Positions 1-7,920 of a stretch of DNA of 34,281 nucleotides are shown here, piece after piece; within the stretch, counting starts at the first letter, position 1; each line of letters begins with the position of its first letter. The position numbers and the translations under genes were made by a program. Under the pieces are notes generated by a model. That model was not told the DNA's origin, searched no databases, and saw nothing but the letters and a program-made list of their open reading frames with translations. This DNA is from DATHVR01 sp035461175 (GTDB lineage Bacteria; Actinomycetota; Acidimicrobiia; Spongiisociales; ZC4RG35), in the NCBI GenBank assembly GCA_035461175.1, contig DATHVR010000176.1, forward strand, positions 1-34,281, given 5' to 3'.

Positions 1-51
1 GTCGAGTTCGACGAGGCCGGTCTCGGGGGGCTGCCCACCGAGCATGGATAG
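1..51 (+). CDS. C-terminal end of an upstream gene (partial)
   Basis: Frame 1 is open from the window edge to a TAG at 49-51 and would encode a short tail ending in PTEHG. The stop overlaps the ATG of the next gene by 8 bases, an arrangement typical of translationally coupled actinobacterial gene pairs. The tail is too short to identify. In related genomes a sensor kinase or a phosphate-related gene often precedes a RegX3-like regulator, but nothing here shows which it is. It could also be a chance open frame. Confidence 0.45.
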   Translation, partial: VEFDEAGLGGLPTEHG

Positions 52-751
52 GCTGCCCCACCCGCCCGAGCGGGTGCTCGTCGTCGAAGACGAGGAGCCG
101 CTGGTCGAGTCGATCCGCTTCACGCTCGAGGCGGAGGGCTACGAGGTCGTGACGGCTTTCGATGGCGTGACCGGGCTGCGGGAGGTGCGCGACTCCAACC
201 CGTCGCTGGTGTTGTTGGACCTGATGCTTCCCGGCATGTCGGGCATCGACGTCTGTCGCCAGATCCGCCAGGAATCCGACGTGCCGATCGTGATGGTCAC
301 CGCCAAAGACGGCGAGGCCGACAAGGTGCTGGGCCTCGAGATGGGGGCCGACGACTACATCACCAAGCCCTGCTCCACCCGCGAGCTGCTGGCCCGGGTC
401 CGGGCCCACCTGCGCCGGGCCGGCCGCACCGGCACCCTGGCCGACGCCAACGAGGTGCTGCGAGGCGGAGGGATCGAGCTCGACATCGACGCACATGAGG
501 CCCGGGTCGGTGGGGAACCGGTGGCGCTGCGTCCCAAGGAGTTCGAACTGCTCGAGGTGCTGATGCGGCGCAAGAACCGCCTTTCGCCCCGCGAGGTCCT
601 GATCGACGAGGTGTGGGGCCCGTCCTACTTCGGCGACACCAAGACCCTCGACGTCCACATCAAACGCCTCCGCACCAAGCTGGAAGCGAACCCCTCGAAC
701 CCAACCCACATCGTCACGGTGCGCGGATTGGGCTACAAATTCCTCGACTGA
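44..751 (+). CDS. RegX3/PhoB-type response regulator (OmpR family)
   Basis: This is a 235-residue two-component response regulator, a cytoplasmic DNA-binding protein. The receiver domain covers residues about 10-125, with acidic residues E15, D16 and E17, the phospho-acceptor D59 in LLDLMLPGMSG, the conserved T86 and the lysine K108 in YITKP. A winged-helix OmpR/PhoB DNA-binding domain follows (about 140-235) with the usual LRPKEFELLEVL, DVHIKRLRTKL and VRGLGYKF blocks. Its receiver reads closest to actinobacterial RegX3, which works with the kinase SenX3 in phosphate starvation. Here no kinase is adjacent downstream; the nearest is a SenX3/PhoR-type kinase at 11428-13131. The ATG at 44 overlaps the end of the preceding frame, which argues for coupling. 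The phosphate role is inference from family resemblance. Confidence 0.93.
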   Translation: MDRLPHPPERVLVVEDEEPLVESIRFTLEAEGYEVVTAFDGVTGLREVRDSNPSLVLLDLMLPGMSGIDVCRQIRQESDVPIVMVTAKDGEADKVLGLEMGADDYITKPCSTRELLARVRAHLRRAGRTGTLADANEVLRGGGIELDIDAHEARVGGEPVALRPKEFELLEVLMRRKNRLSPREVLIDEVWGPSYFGDTKTLDVHIKRLRTKLEANPSNPTHIVTVRGLGYKFLD

Positions 752-771
752 AAAAAGTCGAAAGTCTTTGT

Positions 772-830
772 CCCCCGGGAGCGAAGCGAGGGGGGAAGGG
801 GCCCCGCCGGTGGCGGTGGGGCAGTCATCA
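772..830 (-). repeat. Dispersed GC-rich intergenic repeat, copy A
   Basis: Read on the minus strand, this stretch contains CTTCCCCCCTCGCTTCGCTC followed by a G run, preceded by a GCC/GGC-rich arm. The same core recurs on the plus strand at 21473-21544 and 24573-24646, always between genes. This copy is in inverted orientation and starts about 20 bases after the response regulator stop codon. The function is unknown. The GC-rich arms could fold as a REP-like hairpin or act as a transcription end. Confidence 0.6.
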
Positions 831-1087
831 CAGCGGGGTAGGGGGCAAGGTGGGAGCCGGTTGCCCCCTCCCTCTCGCCTCCGCAAGCACCGCCGGGCAG
901 GGACTTTCCCCCACTCCGTGGGAGACAAACCCCCGCGCCGCCGCTACCCGCATACCCATGATGGGGTGGCGCCGGACCAGGGCCATCTCCTCGTCGCTGA
1001 CTTCACCGGCCCACTCCGCCGGCAGTTCAAGAATTGCGGAGCAAGTGACGACAAGGTCTCGAACGTCAACAATGCGAAGGAGTATCG
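831..1087. other. Intergenic region upstream of secreted protein gene
   Basis: No convincing gene is seen here. The left part continues as C- and G-rich low-complexity sequence next to repeat copy A. The right part leads into the secreted protein gene and ends with an AAGGAG ribosome-binding site at about 1077-1082. I see no clear -35/-10 pair. Confidence 0.5.
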
Positions 1088-1612
1088 ATGTTGAAGAGAT
1101 CAGCGATGGTCATGGCTCTGGCTGTGGCAATGGTTCTTTCCACGATCGGGGTGGCCTCGGCCGCTTCCACGGCCGTGCCCGGACACCAGGGCGCACGGTA
1201 TGACACCGACAACAACGGCTACTCCGATGCCGGGGTCTACGTCAACGGCTCCTACCGGTCGCTCTACGCCTACGACGGCAACGGCGACTACTACTGGGAC
1301 CTGGGCGACGGCCGCATCCAGGGCACGGTGGGATCCGTCGACGATCTCGACCAGCAGACACTCACCGTCTGCAACTACCGCAACGTCTATCGGGCCGACT
1401 TCGCCAACGACCCGTTCATGGACGCCGGCTGGATCATCAACAACATCAACTGCAAGGGCGCAGAGAAAGGGTCCTACCACTATCTCATCGTCCACCAGAC
1501 CGATCCCCGTTACACCGGCAACCCCGACTGGGAAATCTGGGGCACCTGGGAGTATCACGTCCTGACCGAGTCCGGCAAGGGCAACCTGGTCAACCGCCTC
1601 GTCGGCGCCTGA
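1088..1612 (+). CDS. Small secreted protein of unknown function
   Basis: A 174-residue protein with a clear Sec signal peptide: K3 and R4, a hydrophobic core to about residue 20, and an ASAAS cleavage region near residue 24-27. The mature part is acidic and aromatic-rich. It begins with a DTDNNGYSD stretch that resembles a calcium-binding EF-hand or thrombospondin type 3 loop, and a second DGNGDYYWD stretch lies nearby. It has two cysteines (CNYRN and INCKG) that could form a disulfide outside the cell. No catalytic motif was recognised. AAGGAG about 5 bases before the ATG supports the start. It stands alone and is followed by a strong hairpin. I do not recognise the family; a role in the cell envelope or as an exported calcium-binding protein is inference. 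Confidence 0.8.
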   Translation: MLKRSAMVMALAVAMVLSTIGVASAASTAVPGHQGARYDTDNNGYSDAGVYVNGSYRSLYAYDGNGDYYWDLGDGRIQGTVGSVDDLDQQTLTVCNYRNVYRADFANDPFMDAGWIINNINCKGAEKGSYHYLIVHQTDPRYTGNPDWEIWGTWEYHVLTESGKGNLVNRLVGA

Positions 1613-1627
1613 CCAAACCACTCGGCA

Positions 1628-1662
1628 CCTCGGCCCCACCCGTATTCGGGCTGGGGCCGAGG
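1628..1662 (+). terminator. Strong stem-loop, probable transcription terminator
   Basis: A perfect 11-bp outer stem pairs CCTCGGCCCCA with TGGGGCCGAGG, and an inner CCCG/CGGG stem encloses a TATT loop. It lies 16 bases after the secreted protein stop codon. The following bases are pyrimidine-rich (acttccctttc) rather than a pure T tract, as is common in high-GC bacteria. Confidence 0.75.
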
Positions 1663-1705
1663 ACTTCCCTTTCGACGGGCACCTAGCCATCCCCGGATCG
1701 GGGGA

Positions 1706-1711
1706 TAGCAT
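1706..1711 (+). promoter_or_regulatory. -10-like hexamer TAGCAT, leaderless spacing
   Basis: TAGCAT fits the actinobacterial TANNNT -10 consensus and lies 7 bases before the ATG of the nucleotidyltransferase-like gene. Transcription would therefore start at or next to the start codon. No ribosome-binding site is seen. No clear -35 was found. Confidence 0.45.
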
Positions 1712-1718
1712 TTCTTCA

Positions 1719-2651
1719 ATGGCAACCACCAGCTCCCGACTGGCCGACGCCGTCCTGTCGGCGCTGACCGAGGCCGGGACGGGATGGGCCGTACTCCACG
1801 GCGAAGAAGAGGTCGCCCGGGGCGAGATCGGCTCGGACGTCGACCTGGTGACCCGGATGCCGATGGCCGTGGTGCTGCGGGGACCGTTCACCGACATACT
1901 TCGCCAAGGCGGCGTCTACCCGGTCATCTACTGGCCGTATGACGTGGCCGGAACCGCCACCGTGTACTTCACCAACGACGACGCCTCCGAGGGCGTCCAG
2001 ATCGACACCCTCCACGACCCCGACGCCCGGGGCAAGTTCGGGGTCCGCACCGATGCGCTGCTGGACCACGCCGGGCCGGGGGAGGCATGGCCCCGGGTCG
2101 AACCGCTCTTCTCGCTCCTCTATCAGGTGCGGAAGCGACACTGGAAGGGCCAGCACGATCGGATCGCCGGGCTGCGTGAGCAGCTGGCCAACCATCCTCC
2201 AGAGATCGAAGACGCCGCCGCCGAGATGTTCGACCGCGCCACCCGGGACCTGGTCGTGCAACTGGTGGACGGCGTCGACCCGGCCCGATTCCCGCGGGAG
2301 GCCCCCGCCTACCGGGCCCGCAATCTGGCTCGCAAGGTGCGTCGACTCTCCGCGCCGGTCGGGGCGTGGGTCGAGTTCGCCGGGCCGGAGGCCGAAGTCG
2401 CAGCCGAGCTGGCAGCCAGACGGTTCGCGACCTTGCTCAACGTGGTTCGTCGGGCCGATCGCCCCTCCGGGGCCGGCGTCGCCCAGTGGTGGATGCGCAA
2501 TGTCGCCCCCGTGCGGTGGCGCCCGGGGCTGGTCGTGGGTGTGGGTGCGGGCGGGCGGCCCATGCCCGACCTGGTCATCCGCAGCGACCATGCCGACACC
2601 GCCGTTCAAACCCTGGTTCGGGAGCTGGCCGACCGCGTGGTGAGGGCATGA
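1719..2651 (+). CDS. Nucleotidyltransferase-fold protein of a surface-polysaccharide cluster
   Basis: A 310-residue protein whose N-terminal part resembles the pol-beta-like nucleotidyltransferase proteins found among polysaccharide genes. It has AVLHGEEE, then GSDVDLV (the GSxxD metal-binding type motif) near residue 45, then VQIDTLHD near residue 90, which could supply the third acidic residue. The rest is helical and rich in Arg and Ala, with no recognised domain. It is the first gene of a three-gene unit: its TGA overlaps the ATG of a glycosyltransferase, which in turn overlaps a polysaccharide deacetylase. The context points to synthesis or modification of an exported glycan. The substrate is unknown. 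Start codon choice is supported by the -10-like hexamer just upstream. Confidence 0.7.
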   Translation: MATTSSRLADAVLSALTEAGTGWAVLHGEEEVARGEIGSDVDLVTRMPMAVVLRGPFTDILRQGGVYPVIYWPYDVAGTATVYFTNDDASEGVQIDTLHDPDARGKFGVRTDALLDHAGPGEAWPRVEPLFSLLYQVRKRHWKGQHDRIAGLREQLANHPPEIEDAAAEMFDRATRDLVVQLVDGVDPARFPREAPAYRARNLARKVRRLSAPVGAWVEFAGPEAEVAAELAARRFATLLNVVRRADRPSGAGVAQWWMRNVAPVRWRPGLVVGVGAGGRPMPDLVIRSDHADTAVQTLVRELADRVVRA

Positions 2652-3844
2652 AGGTCCTCCTCTCCGCCTACGCCTGCGAACCGGGCAAGGGCTCTGAGCC
2701 CGAGGTGGGACTCAGGGCGATGCTGGCCGCCGCCACCCGGCACGACGTGTGGGTGATGACGCGCCGCAACAACATCGAACCACTGGAGGACTTCCTGGCG
2801 TCCGATCCTGCCGCCGATCGCATCACGCTGGTCGGGATAGACGACGACGACGGGCTTGCCCTGCGCTTGAAGAAGCGGCTCGGAACCTTCGGCACCCAGT
2901 GGTACTACCGCTCCTGGCAGCGTCTCGCCGCCGAAGAGGCGCAGGAACTTCATCGCCGGGTCGGCTTCGACGTCGCCCATCACGCCACCTTCGCCTCCTA
3001 CTGGGCGCCGATCGGCATTGCCCGCCTCGACGTGCCCCTCGTGGTGGGGCCGGTCGGGGGCGGGGTCAATCCCCCATTGCGGCTGATGCCGGAGCTGGGA
3101 CCGATCGGCATGCTCACCGACGGCGTCCGCCTGATCATCCGGACGCTGATGGCGCGTCTTCCCGGCGCCCTGGCCGATCTGAAGGCGGCCCGGGTGGTGC
3201 TGGTCCAGAACCCCGAGACCCTGGCCCGCATCGGGCATCCCACCACCGGCCGCCTGCTCTCCAACGCCCTGTCGGTGGACCTGGGGCGGCTCCCGCCGGC
3301 TCCCGAGAAGCGAACACGGGAGATCATCACCACCGGACGCCTCATCCCGCTCAAGGGGGGCGTCACCGCCGTCCGGGCCTTGAGCCATGTCAGCGACACG
3401 GACGCGCGGCTGGTCTTCGTGGGAGACGGGCCCGAACGGGACCGGATCGAGCGCCTGGCGGATCGGCTGGGCCTCTCCGACCGGGTCGAGATCCTGGGCT
3501 GGAGACCCCGGGACGAAGTGGTGGCCCGGGTGCGAGAGGCCGGGGTCTATCTGCACACCGCCATCCACGATGAGGCCTCGCTCTCGGTGGCCGAGGCTCT
3601 CTCCCAGGGGACGCCGGTGGTCGGCTACGACCACGGCGGGCCCGCCCAGGTGATGTCGAGCTGGCCGTCAGAACTGTGGGCGGCGGTCCCGGCCTCGGGC
3701 CCCGACACCAGCGCCCGCCGTCTCGCCGCCGCTTGCGACGACTTCCTGTTCTCGCCGCCACCGATACCATCGGAGGTCTTGAGGCCGGCGCGGTCCTACA
3801 CCGATGCTGTGCTCGACGCCTACGAGGAGGCCGTGGCCAGATGA
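2648..3844 (+). CDS. GT4-family glycosyltransferase
   Basis: A 398-residue GT-B fold glycosyltransferase. The N-terminal half begins MKVLLSAYACEPGKGSEPE; the YACEPxxGSEP motif is typical of a GT4 subgroup in polysaccharide clusters. A glycine-rich VGPVGGGVNPP segment lies near residue 137. The C-terminal half has the nucleotide-sugar domain: TTGRLIPLKGG, LVFVGDGPERDRIE and VEILGW. The usual E-x7-E donor-binding motif appears as D-x7-E in HDEASLSVAEALSQGTPVVG. It should transfer a sugar from a nucleotide or lipid donor to a growing surface glycan at the cytoplasmic membrane; donor and acceptor are not predictable. The ATG at 2648 overlaps the previous stop (ATGA). A longer in-frame reading upstream exists but would run through the preceding gene, so it was not used. 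Confidence 0.9.
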   Translation: MKVLLSAYACEPGKGSEPEVGLRAMLAAATRHDVWVMTRRNNIEPLEDFLASDPAADRITLVGIDDDDGLALRLKKRLGTFGTQWYYRSWQRLAAEEAQELHRRVGFDVAHHATFASYWAPIGIARLDVPLVVGPVGGGVNPPLRLMPELGPIGMLTDGVRLIIRTLMARLPGALADLKAARVVLVQNPETLARIGHPTTGRLLSNALSVDLGRLPPAPEKRTREIITTGRLIPLKGGVTAVRALSHVSDTDARLVFVGDGPERDRIERLADRLGLSDRVEILGWRPRDEVVARVREAGVYLHTAIHDEASLSVAEALSQGTPVVGYDHGGPAQVMSSWPSELWAAVPASGPDTSARRLAAACDDFLFSPPPIPSEVLRPARSYTDAVLDAYEEAVAR

Positions 3845-4590
3845 CCGACCGCCGGGTGGCTGTCCTCAACTATCACCGCGTCGTTCCCGATGGTGGCCAG
3901 AGAGAGTTCTACGACGTCACCGAGTCGGCCTTCGACGCCCAGATGCGCCTCCTGGCCGAGCGGGGAACCCCCCAGTCCGGCGGCGAGGTGAGGATCGACG
4001 ACGGGATGTCGGCCTATGTCACCTTCGACGATGGCACCGACGACCACCACCGGGCCGCCCGGGTCCTGGCCGACCTGGGCCTTTCCGGCGTCTTCTTCGT
4101 CGTGACCGGCAAGCTCGACATCCCCGGGCGGCTCACCACCGACCAGGTCAAGGAGATGGCCAACGCGGGACATCGCATCGGCTCCCACACCGTCACCCAC
4201 GCCCGGCTCCCCGAGGCCGGCGATGACGAGCTCTCCCATGAACTGAAGGAGTCGAAGCGGGCCCTAGAGGGGATGCTCGACACCGAGATCGACTGGCTGG
4301 CTCCCCCCGGGGGTCTGTTCGACCCCCGGGTCATCTCCGCCGCCACCGGGGCCGGCTACCGCGTGATCAGAACGATGGAATGGGGATATGCCGATCATCC
4401 CCTCGAGGGCCGCATCCCCACCCTGCCGGTGATCCCGACCTACGACCTCGACGGTTTCAACCGCCTCCTCGACGGCCGGGCCCCGTTGTGGCGCTACCGG
4501 CTCAAAACCGGCTTCAAGCAGGTGGTGGGCGAGACCACCTACGTCAGGGTGAGAGACGCCGCCTACGGATTGCTTCGCCGAAGCGGCTGA
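3841..4590 (+). CDS. Polysaccharide deacetylase (NodB/CE4 family)
   Basis: A 249-residue CE4-type deacetylase that would remove acetyl groups from amino sugars in a glycan. Motif 1 is TFDDGTDD, with base D63 and metal ligand D64. Motif 2 is SHTVTH, with metal ligands H116 and H120. Motif 3 is the APPGGLFD segment, where the family usually has RxPxG, so this arginine seems replaced. No signal peptide is seen, so it probably acts on a cytoplasmic or membrane-bound precursor, or needs another export route. The ATG overlaps the glycosyltransferase TGA, placing it third in the glycan operon. Loss of the motif 3 arginine is seen in some active CE4 proteins, so activity is likely but not assured. 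Confidence 0.88.
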   Translation: MTDRRVAVLNYHRVVPDGGQREFYDVTESAFDAQMRLLAERGTPQSGGEVRIDDGMSAYVTFDDGTDDHHRAARVLADLGLSGVFFVVTGKLDIPGRLTTDQVKEMANAGHRIGSHTVTHARLPEAGDDELSHELKESKRALEGMLDTEIDWLAPPGGLFDPRVISAATGAGYRVIRTMEWGYADHPLEGRIPTLPVIPTYDLDGFNRLLDGRAPLWRYRLKTGFKQVVGETTYVRVRDAAYGLLRRSG

Positions 4591-4614
4591 CGCCGTCGAC
4601 GTAGGCCGACGACG

Positions 4615-4620
4615 TAGGAT
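4615..4620 (+). promoter_or_regulatory. -10-like hexamer TAGGAT
   Basis: TAGGAT lies 9 bases before the ATG at 4630 and fits TANNNT. It sits in the second of two direct GACGTAGG repeats (4598-4605 and 4611-4618), 13 bases apart, which could be a regulator site. No ribosome-binding site precedes the ATG. Confidence 0.4.
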
Positions 4621-4629
4621 TCCGGCCGT

Positions 4630-5963
4630 ATGCCCACTACCCGCTATGCCCGATCCGGGGACGTCAACATCGCCTATCAGGCGACGGGCGACGGGCCCCG
4701 GGATCTGGTCTGCGTGCCGGGGTGGATCTCGAACATCGAGGTGATGTGGGACGATCCCTCGCTGGCCCGGTTCCTGCGCCGGCTGGCTTCGTTCTCGCGC
4801 CTGATCACCTTCGATAAGCGGGGGACCGGCCTATCGGATCCCGTCGACCTCGAAAAGCTCCCCACGCTCGAGGACCGCATGGACGACGTGCGGGCGGTGA
4901 TGGACGCCGTCGGCTCGGAGCGGGCGATCCTGTTCGGACACTCCGAGGGCGGGAACATGTGCCTGGTCTTCGCTGCTACCTACCCCGAGCGGACCGAGGG
5001 CCTGATCCTCACCGGCTTCTATGCCAAGCGGATCCGCTCCGACGACTACCCGTGGGCCCCGATCTGGGAGGAGCGGCTCGGCCAGATCGAGGCGGTCGAG
5101 CGCAACTGGCCGGCGGCGATGAAGACGGCGGAACTGGCTCCCAGCCGGGCCGACGACCCCGCCTTCACGGCCTGGCTCGAGAAGGACTCACGCCTCTCGG
5201 CCAGTCCCCGGGCGGCGGCGGCATTGTTGCGCATGAATTCGCAAATCGACACCACCTCGATCCTCTCGGCCATCCGGGTTCCCACCCTGCTCCTGTACCG
5301 GGAGGGAGACCGGGACGTCACACCCGATGAAGGGCGATACCTGTCCGATCGTATTCCCGGAGCGCGTTTCGTCCAGCTCCCCGGCGCCGACCACTTCTTC
5401 TGGGCGGGCGACCCCGAGCCGATGCTGGCCGAGATCGAGGAGTTCGTCACGGGCCACCGCAGCTCCCATACCCCGGAGCGGGTGCTGGCCACGGTGCTGT
5501 TCACCGACATCGTCTCGTCCACCGAGCGGGCGGCGGCGATGGGTGACCGGACCTGGTCGGATCTGCTCGAGCGCCACAACGCCATCGTGCGGGCCGAACT
5601 CGGTCGTTGGCGGGGCACCGAGGTCAACACGATGGGCGACGGCTCCTGGCCACCTTCGACGGCCCGGCCCGGGCCATCCGCTGCGCCCGCTCCATCATCG
5701 AGGCGGTCCGGCCGCTCGGGATCGAGGTGAGTTGCGGGCTCCACACCGGAGAGGTGGAATTGGTCGATTCCGACGTGGCCGGGTTGGCGGTGCATATCGC
5801 CGCCCGGATTGCCACGCTGGCCGGACCGAGACAGGTGGTGGTGTCACGCACCGTCAAGGATCTGGTGGCGGGGAGCGGCTTCGAGTTCCAATCCCGAGGG
5901 GAGCACTCCTTGAAGGGAGTCCCCGATCAATGGGAGGTCTTCCAGGTCGCGGCCGGGATCTGA
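4630..5963 (+). pseudogene. Alpha/beta-hydrolase fused to class III adenylate/guanylate cyclase (one frameshift)
   Basis: The first about 275 residues form an alpha/beta-hydrolase domain: GTGLSD, the nucleophile S105 in GHSEGGN, acid D227 or D229 in REGDRD, and H255 in GADHFF. A class III nucleotide cyclase domain follows, with the metal aspartate D293 in FTDIVSST and the second in MGDG near residue 337. The reading frame then shifts at about 5641-5646. Expected GGC-TTC (GDGFLATFDG) reads GGC-TCC, so one T appears missing. The rest of the cyclase (CGLHTGEVE, DVAGLAVHIAARI, EHSLKGVPDQWEVF) continues to 5963 in the next frame. Adding one base gives 444 residues, a normal length for this fusion, which is common in actinobacteria and is thought to link a small-molecule signal to cAMP or cGMP. 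It may be a recent pseudogene or an assembly error. Confidence 0.85.
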
Positions 5964-6080
5964 CCCAGAAATCTGGAGGAATGGGAAAACTTTGCCCCGG
6001 TTTTGTCTACCCAGGCATTCACGGCTGAATAAGCTCCTGAAGCAGGCCACTGTGCCGCAGCGGGCTGGAGAGCGGAGCTG

Positions 6081-6126
6081 GACGGCGTGGGCGATGGGCA
6101 TTGTCGGGGATGTCGCTCACGCCGTC
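6081..6126 (-). terminator. Inverted repeat downstream of the DUF4012 gene
   Basis: GACGGCGTG at 6081-6089 pairs with CACGCCGTC at 6118-6126. The pairing extends inward to 13 of 14 bases around an 18-base loop. It lies just beyond the stop codon of the minus-strand DUF4012 gene. There is no T tract, so termination is only a possibility. Confidence 0.35.
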
Positions 6127-6129
6127 TCT

Positions 6130-7830
6130 CTAATGGGTCAACCCACATCCCTCGATGGGTGCCACCTCCACCTCGACCTGCCGGGCGCCTTCTGACACCG
6201 TGGCAGGCAGTCTCACCGCGACGATCCCGGCGGCTGGATATGGCCCCACCCATGCCACTTCCGCACCGGCGTCGCCGCCGAAACCGGCGGTCAGGTCCAA
6301 CGCTACGACCGGGCGATCGTTCAATCGCGGGATCGGCTCGCTCTCGCCGGAATTCCCGACGACCTCGGCCCCGGGCGGAAGGTAGACGTGCAATCGCCAG
6401 GCATTGGCGGCCGCACCCGAGGCGAGCGCCGACACCAGTGACTCCGGGGCCGATTCGTCGATCGACACCGACAGCCGGCCCCGCACCTGACATTCCTCCG
6501 GCTCGACCTCCAGGTCGGCGGCGAGGGTGGTGAAGAAGTCGAGACGGGTCCCGGCCGTGTTGGCCACGGCGACCTCGACCCGGCCGGGGTCCTCGCCCAG
6601 GCCCATGTCCACTCCTTCCGCCTCGAAGGCGGCCTGTAACTCGGGGTGAGGGGACCAGGCCACGATCCGGTCCTGCTCGAGTATGCGGCGGATGCCCCGG
6701 AACAGGTCCCGGGACCGGGGCCCCCGCTCGATTGCCTGGTCGAGCAGGTGACCGAGGACACCCCCCATGTACTGATGTCGTGAGTCGTGGTCGGCATGGT
6801 TGCGATGAGCCGCGAGGGCTACGTCGGTGCCGAGAGTCCTCGGATCGAAGCCCCGTCCGTCCAGCCTGAGGTCGGCGAACCCGTCCAGCAGGTGCCCGGC
6901 GGCGATCAGGTCGATGACGAACACCACGTCGGGTTCGCTGCCCGACATCGCCGCCACCGCGTCGGAGGCGATCCGGGCGACGGTGGGCCCGTCGGCGAAG
7001 GCGGTCAGCCACGGCCACGATGCATCGACCGGGCCGGGGCCGATCACGTCGAGCACCGCCTCCGGGATGGTGATGCCTGCCGCCGCGGGATCGGTCACCG
7101 CCGTGACGCTCATCCCGTCCCCGTCGAGGCGGCCCTCGACCAGGGCGAGGGGGACGCCTCCGACCGCCCGCAGCGAGGCGCTATCGGTTACGACGAACAG
7201 AACCCGGAACGGATCCCCGCCTTCTGCTGCCGCGGCCACCGCCTGGGCGGATCGGCGCAGGGCGGAGGTGACCGCCACGCCCTGACGGGATCGCTCGGTC
7301 AGATCGGCGGCCATCACCGCCACACTCTCCACCCGCGCCGTCGGGGCAGAGCTGATGCGCTCGAAGGCGGACTGCATCAGATCCTCGGCGTCCTGGGCGA
7401 CCTCGGCGAGGTTGCGGGCCGAGGCGGAGTCGATCTCGCTGCCGCGGAATGTCGGCTCGTGGGGCGACAGCATGTACTCGGTGGTCTGCTGCAAGGCGGT
7501 GGCCACCTCCGCCGCCGAGGCCAGCGAGGCGGCCATCGCCCGGATCTCCCTTCCCAGGAACGGCACGTTGCGAGCCACGTTCATCACGAACCCCTCTGTG
7601 TGATCCTGGGCCAGGTCGATGTGATCGTGGGCCTGGGTGAGTCGCTGGTGGGCGTCTTCGAACTCGGATCGGGACAGGAAGCTGATGCTCTCGCTCAGGT
7701 TGGTGCGGGCATCGGTGGAGGCGCTCCGGATGGCGAGCAGGTCGATGGTGGCGAGCGCTCCCACGATCAACACCGCCAGAAAAAGGGTGACCAGGCCCCC
7801 GATCACAAGTCGTCTGGACACCGGTGACAC
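6130..7830 (-). CDS. DUF4012 membrane-anchored extracytoplasmic protein
   Basis: A 566-residue protein with one N-terminal membrane helix (about residues 8-31: VIGGLVTLFLAVLIVGALA) and a large outer domain. Segments FVMNVARNVPFLGREIRA and VTDSASLRAVGG correspond to the characteristic parts of DUF4012, a family found near exopolysaccharide genes in actinobacteria and of unknown biochemical role. The C-terminal part has WRLHVYLPPGAEVVG. A second, broken copy of this C-terminal part lies at about 9600-9992, fused to a nuclease. The start is a GTG at 7830, with TAGCAT 6 bases upstream. Its closeness to the glycan cluster at 1719-4590 fits a role in envelope polysaccharide. The function is not known. 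Confidence 0.85.
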   Translation of the reverse strand: MSPVSRRLVIGGLVTLFLAVLIVGALATIDLLAIRSASTDARTNLSESISFLSRSEFEDAHQRLTQAHDHIDLAQDHTEGFVMNVARNVPFLGREIRAMAASLASAAEVATALQQTTEYMLSPHEPTFRGSEIDSASARNLAEVAQDAEDLMQSAFERISSAPTARVESVAVMAADLTERSRQGVAVTSALRRSAQAVAAAAEGGDPFRVLFVVTDSASLRAVGGVPLALVEGRLDGDGMSVTAVTDPAAAGITIPEAVLDVIGPGPVDASWPWLTAFADGPTVARIASDAVAAMSGSEPDVVFVIDLIAAGHLLDGFADLRLDGRGFDPRTLGTDVALAAHRNHADHDSRHQYMGGVLGHLLDQAIERGPRSRDLFRGIRRILEQDRIVAWSPHPELQAAFEAEGVDMGLGEDPGRVEVAVANTAGTRLDFFTTLAADLEVEPEECQVRGRLSVSIDESAPESLVSALASGAAANAWRLHVYLPPGAEVVGNSGESEPIPRLNDRPVVALDLTAGFGGDAGAEVAWVGPYPAAGIVAVRLPATVSEGARQVEVEVAPIEGCGLTH

Positions 7831-7836
7831 CGCCGA

Positions 7837-7842
7837 ATGCTA
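7837..7842 (-). promoter_or_regulatory. -10-like hexamer TAGCAT for the DUF4012 gene
   Basis: On the minus strand TAGCAT lies 6 bases before the GTG at 7830, again with leaderless spacing. It is the same hexamer as before the gene at 1719. No clear -35 was found. Confidence 0.4.
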
Positions 7843-7920
7843 GACCTAGCTCGCCGGCCGCCGGGATGGAGCCCTTTCGGCGACGGAAAAGATCAGCGGT
7901 CCGTTTCCGTTGAGCGAGAC

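Noticed and set aside
752..775. A short hairpin directly after the response regulator (GACT/AGTC around an A run)
   Set aside because: The stem is only about 5 bp and no T tract follows, so it is too weak to call a terminator.
2366..2647. Upstream extension of the GT4 glycosyltransferase frame
   Set aside because: It would overlap the preceding gene by almost 300 bases. The ATG at 2648 gives the standard family start and an ATGA overlap.
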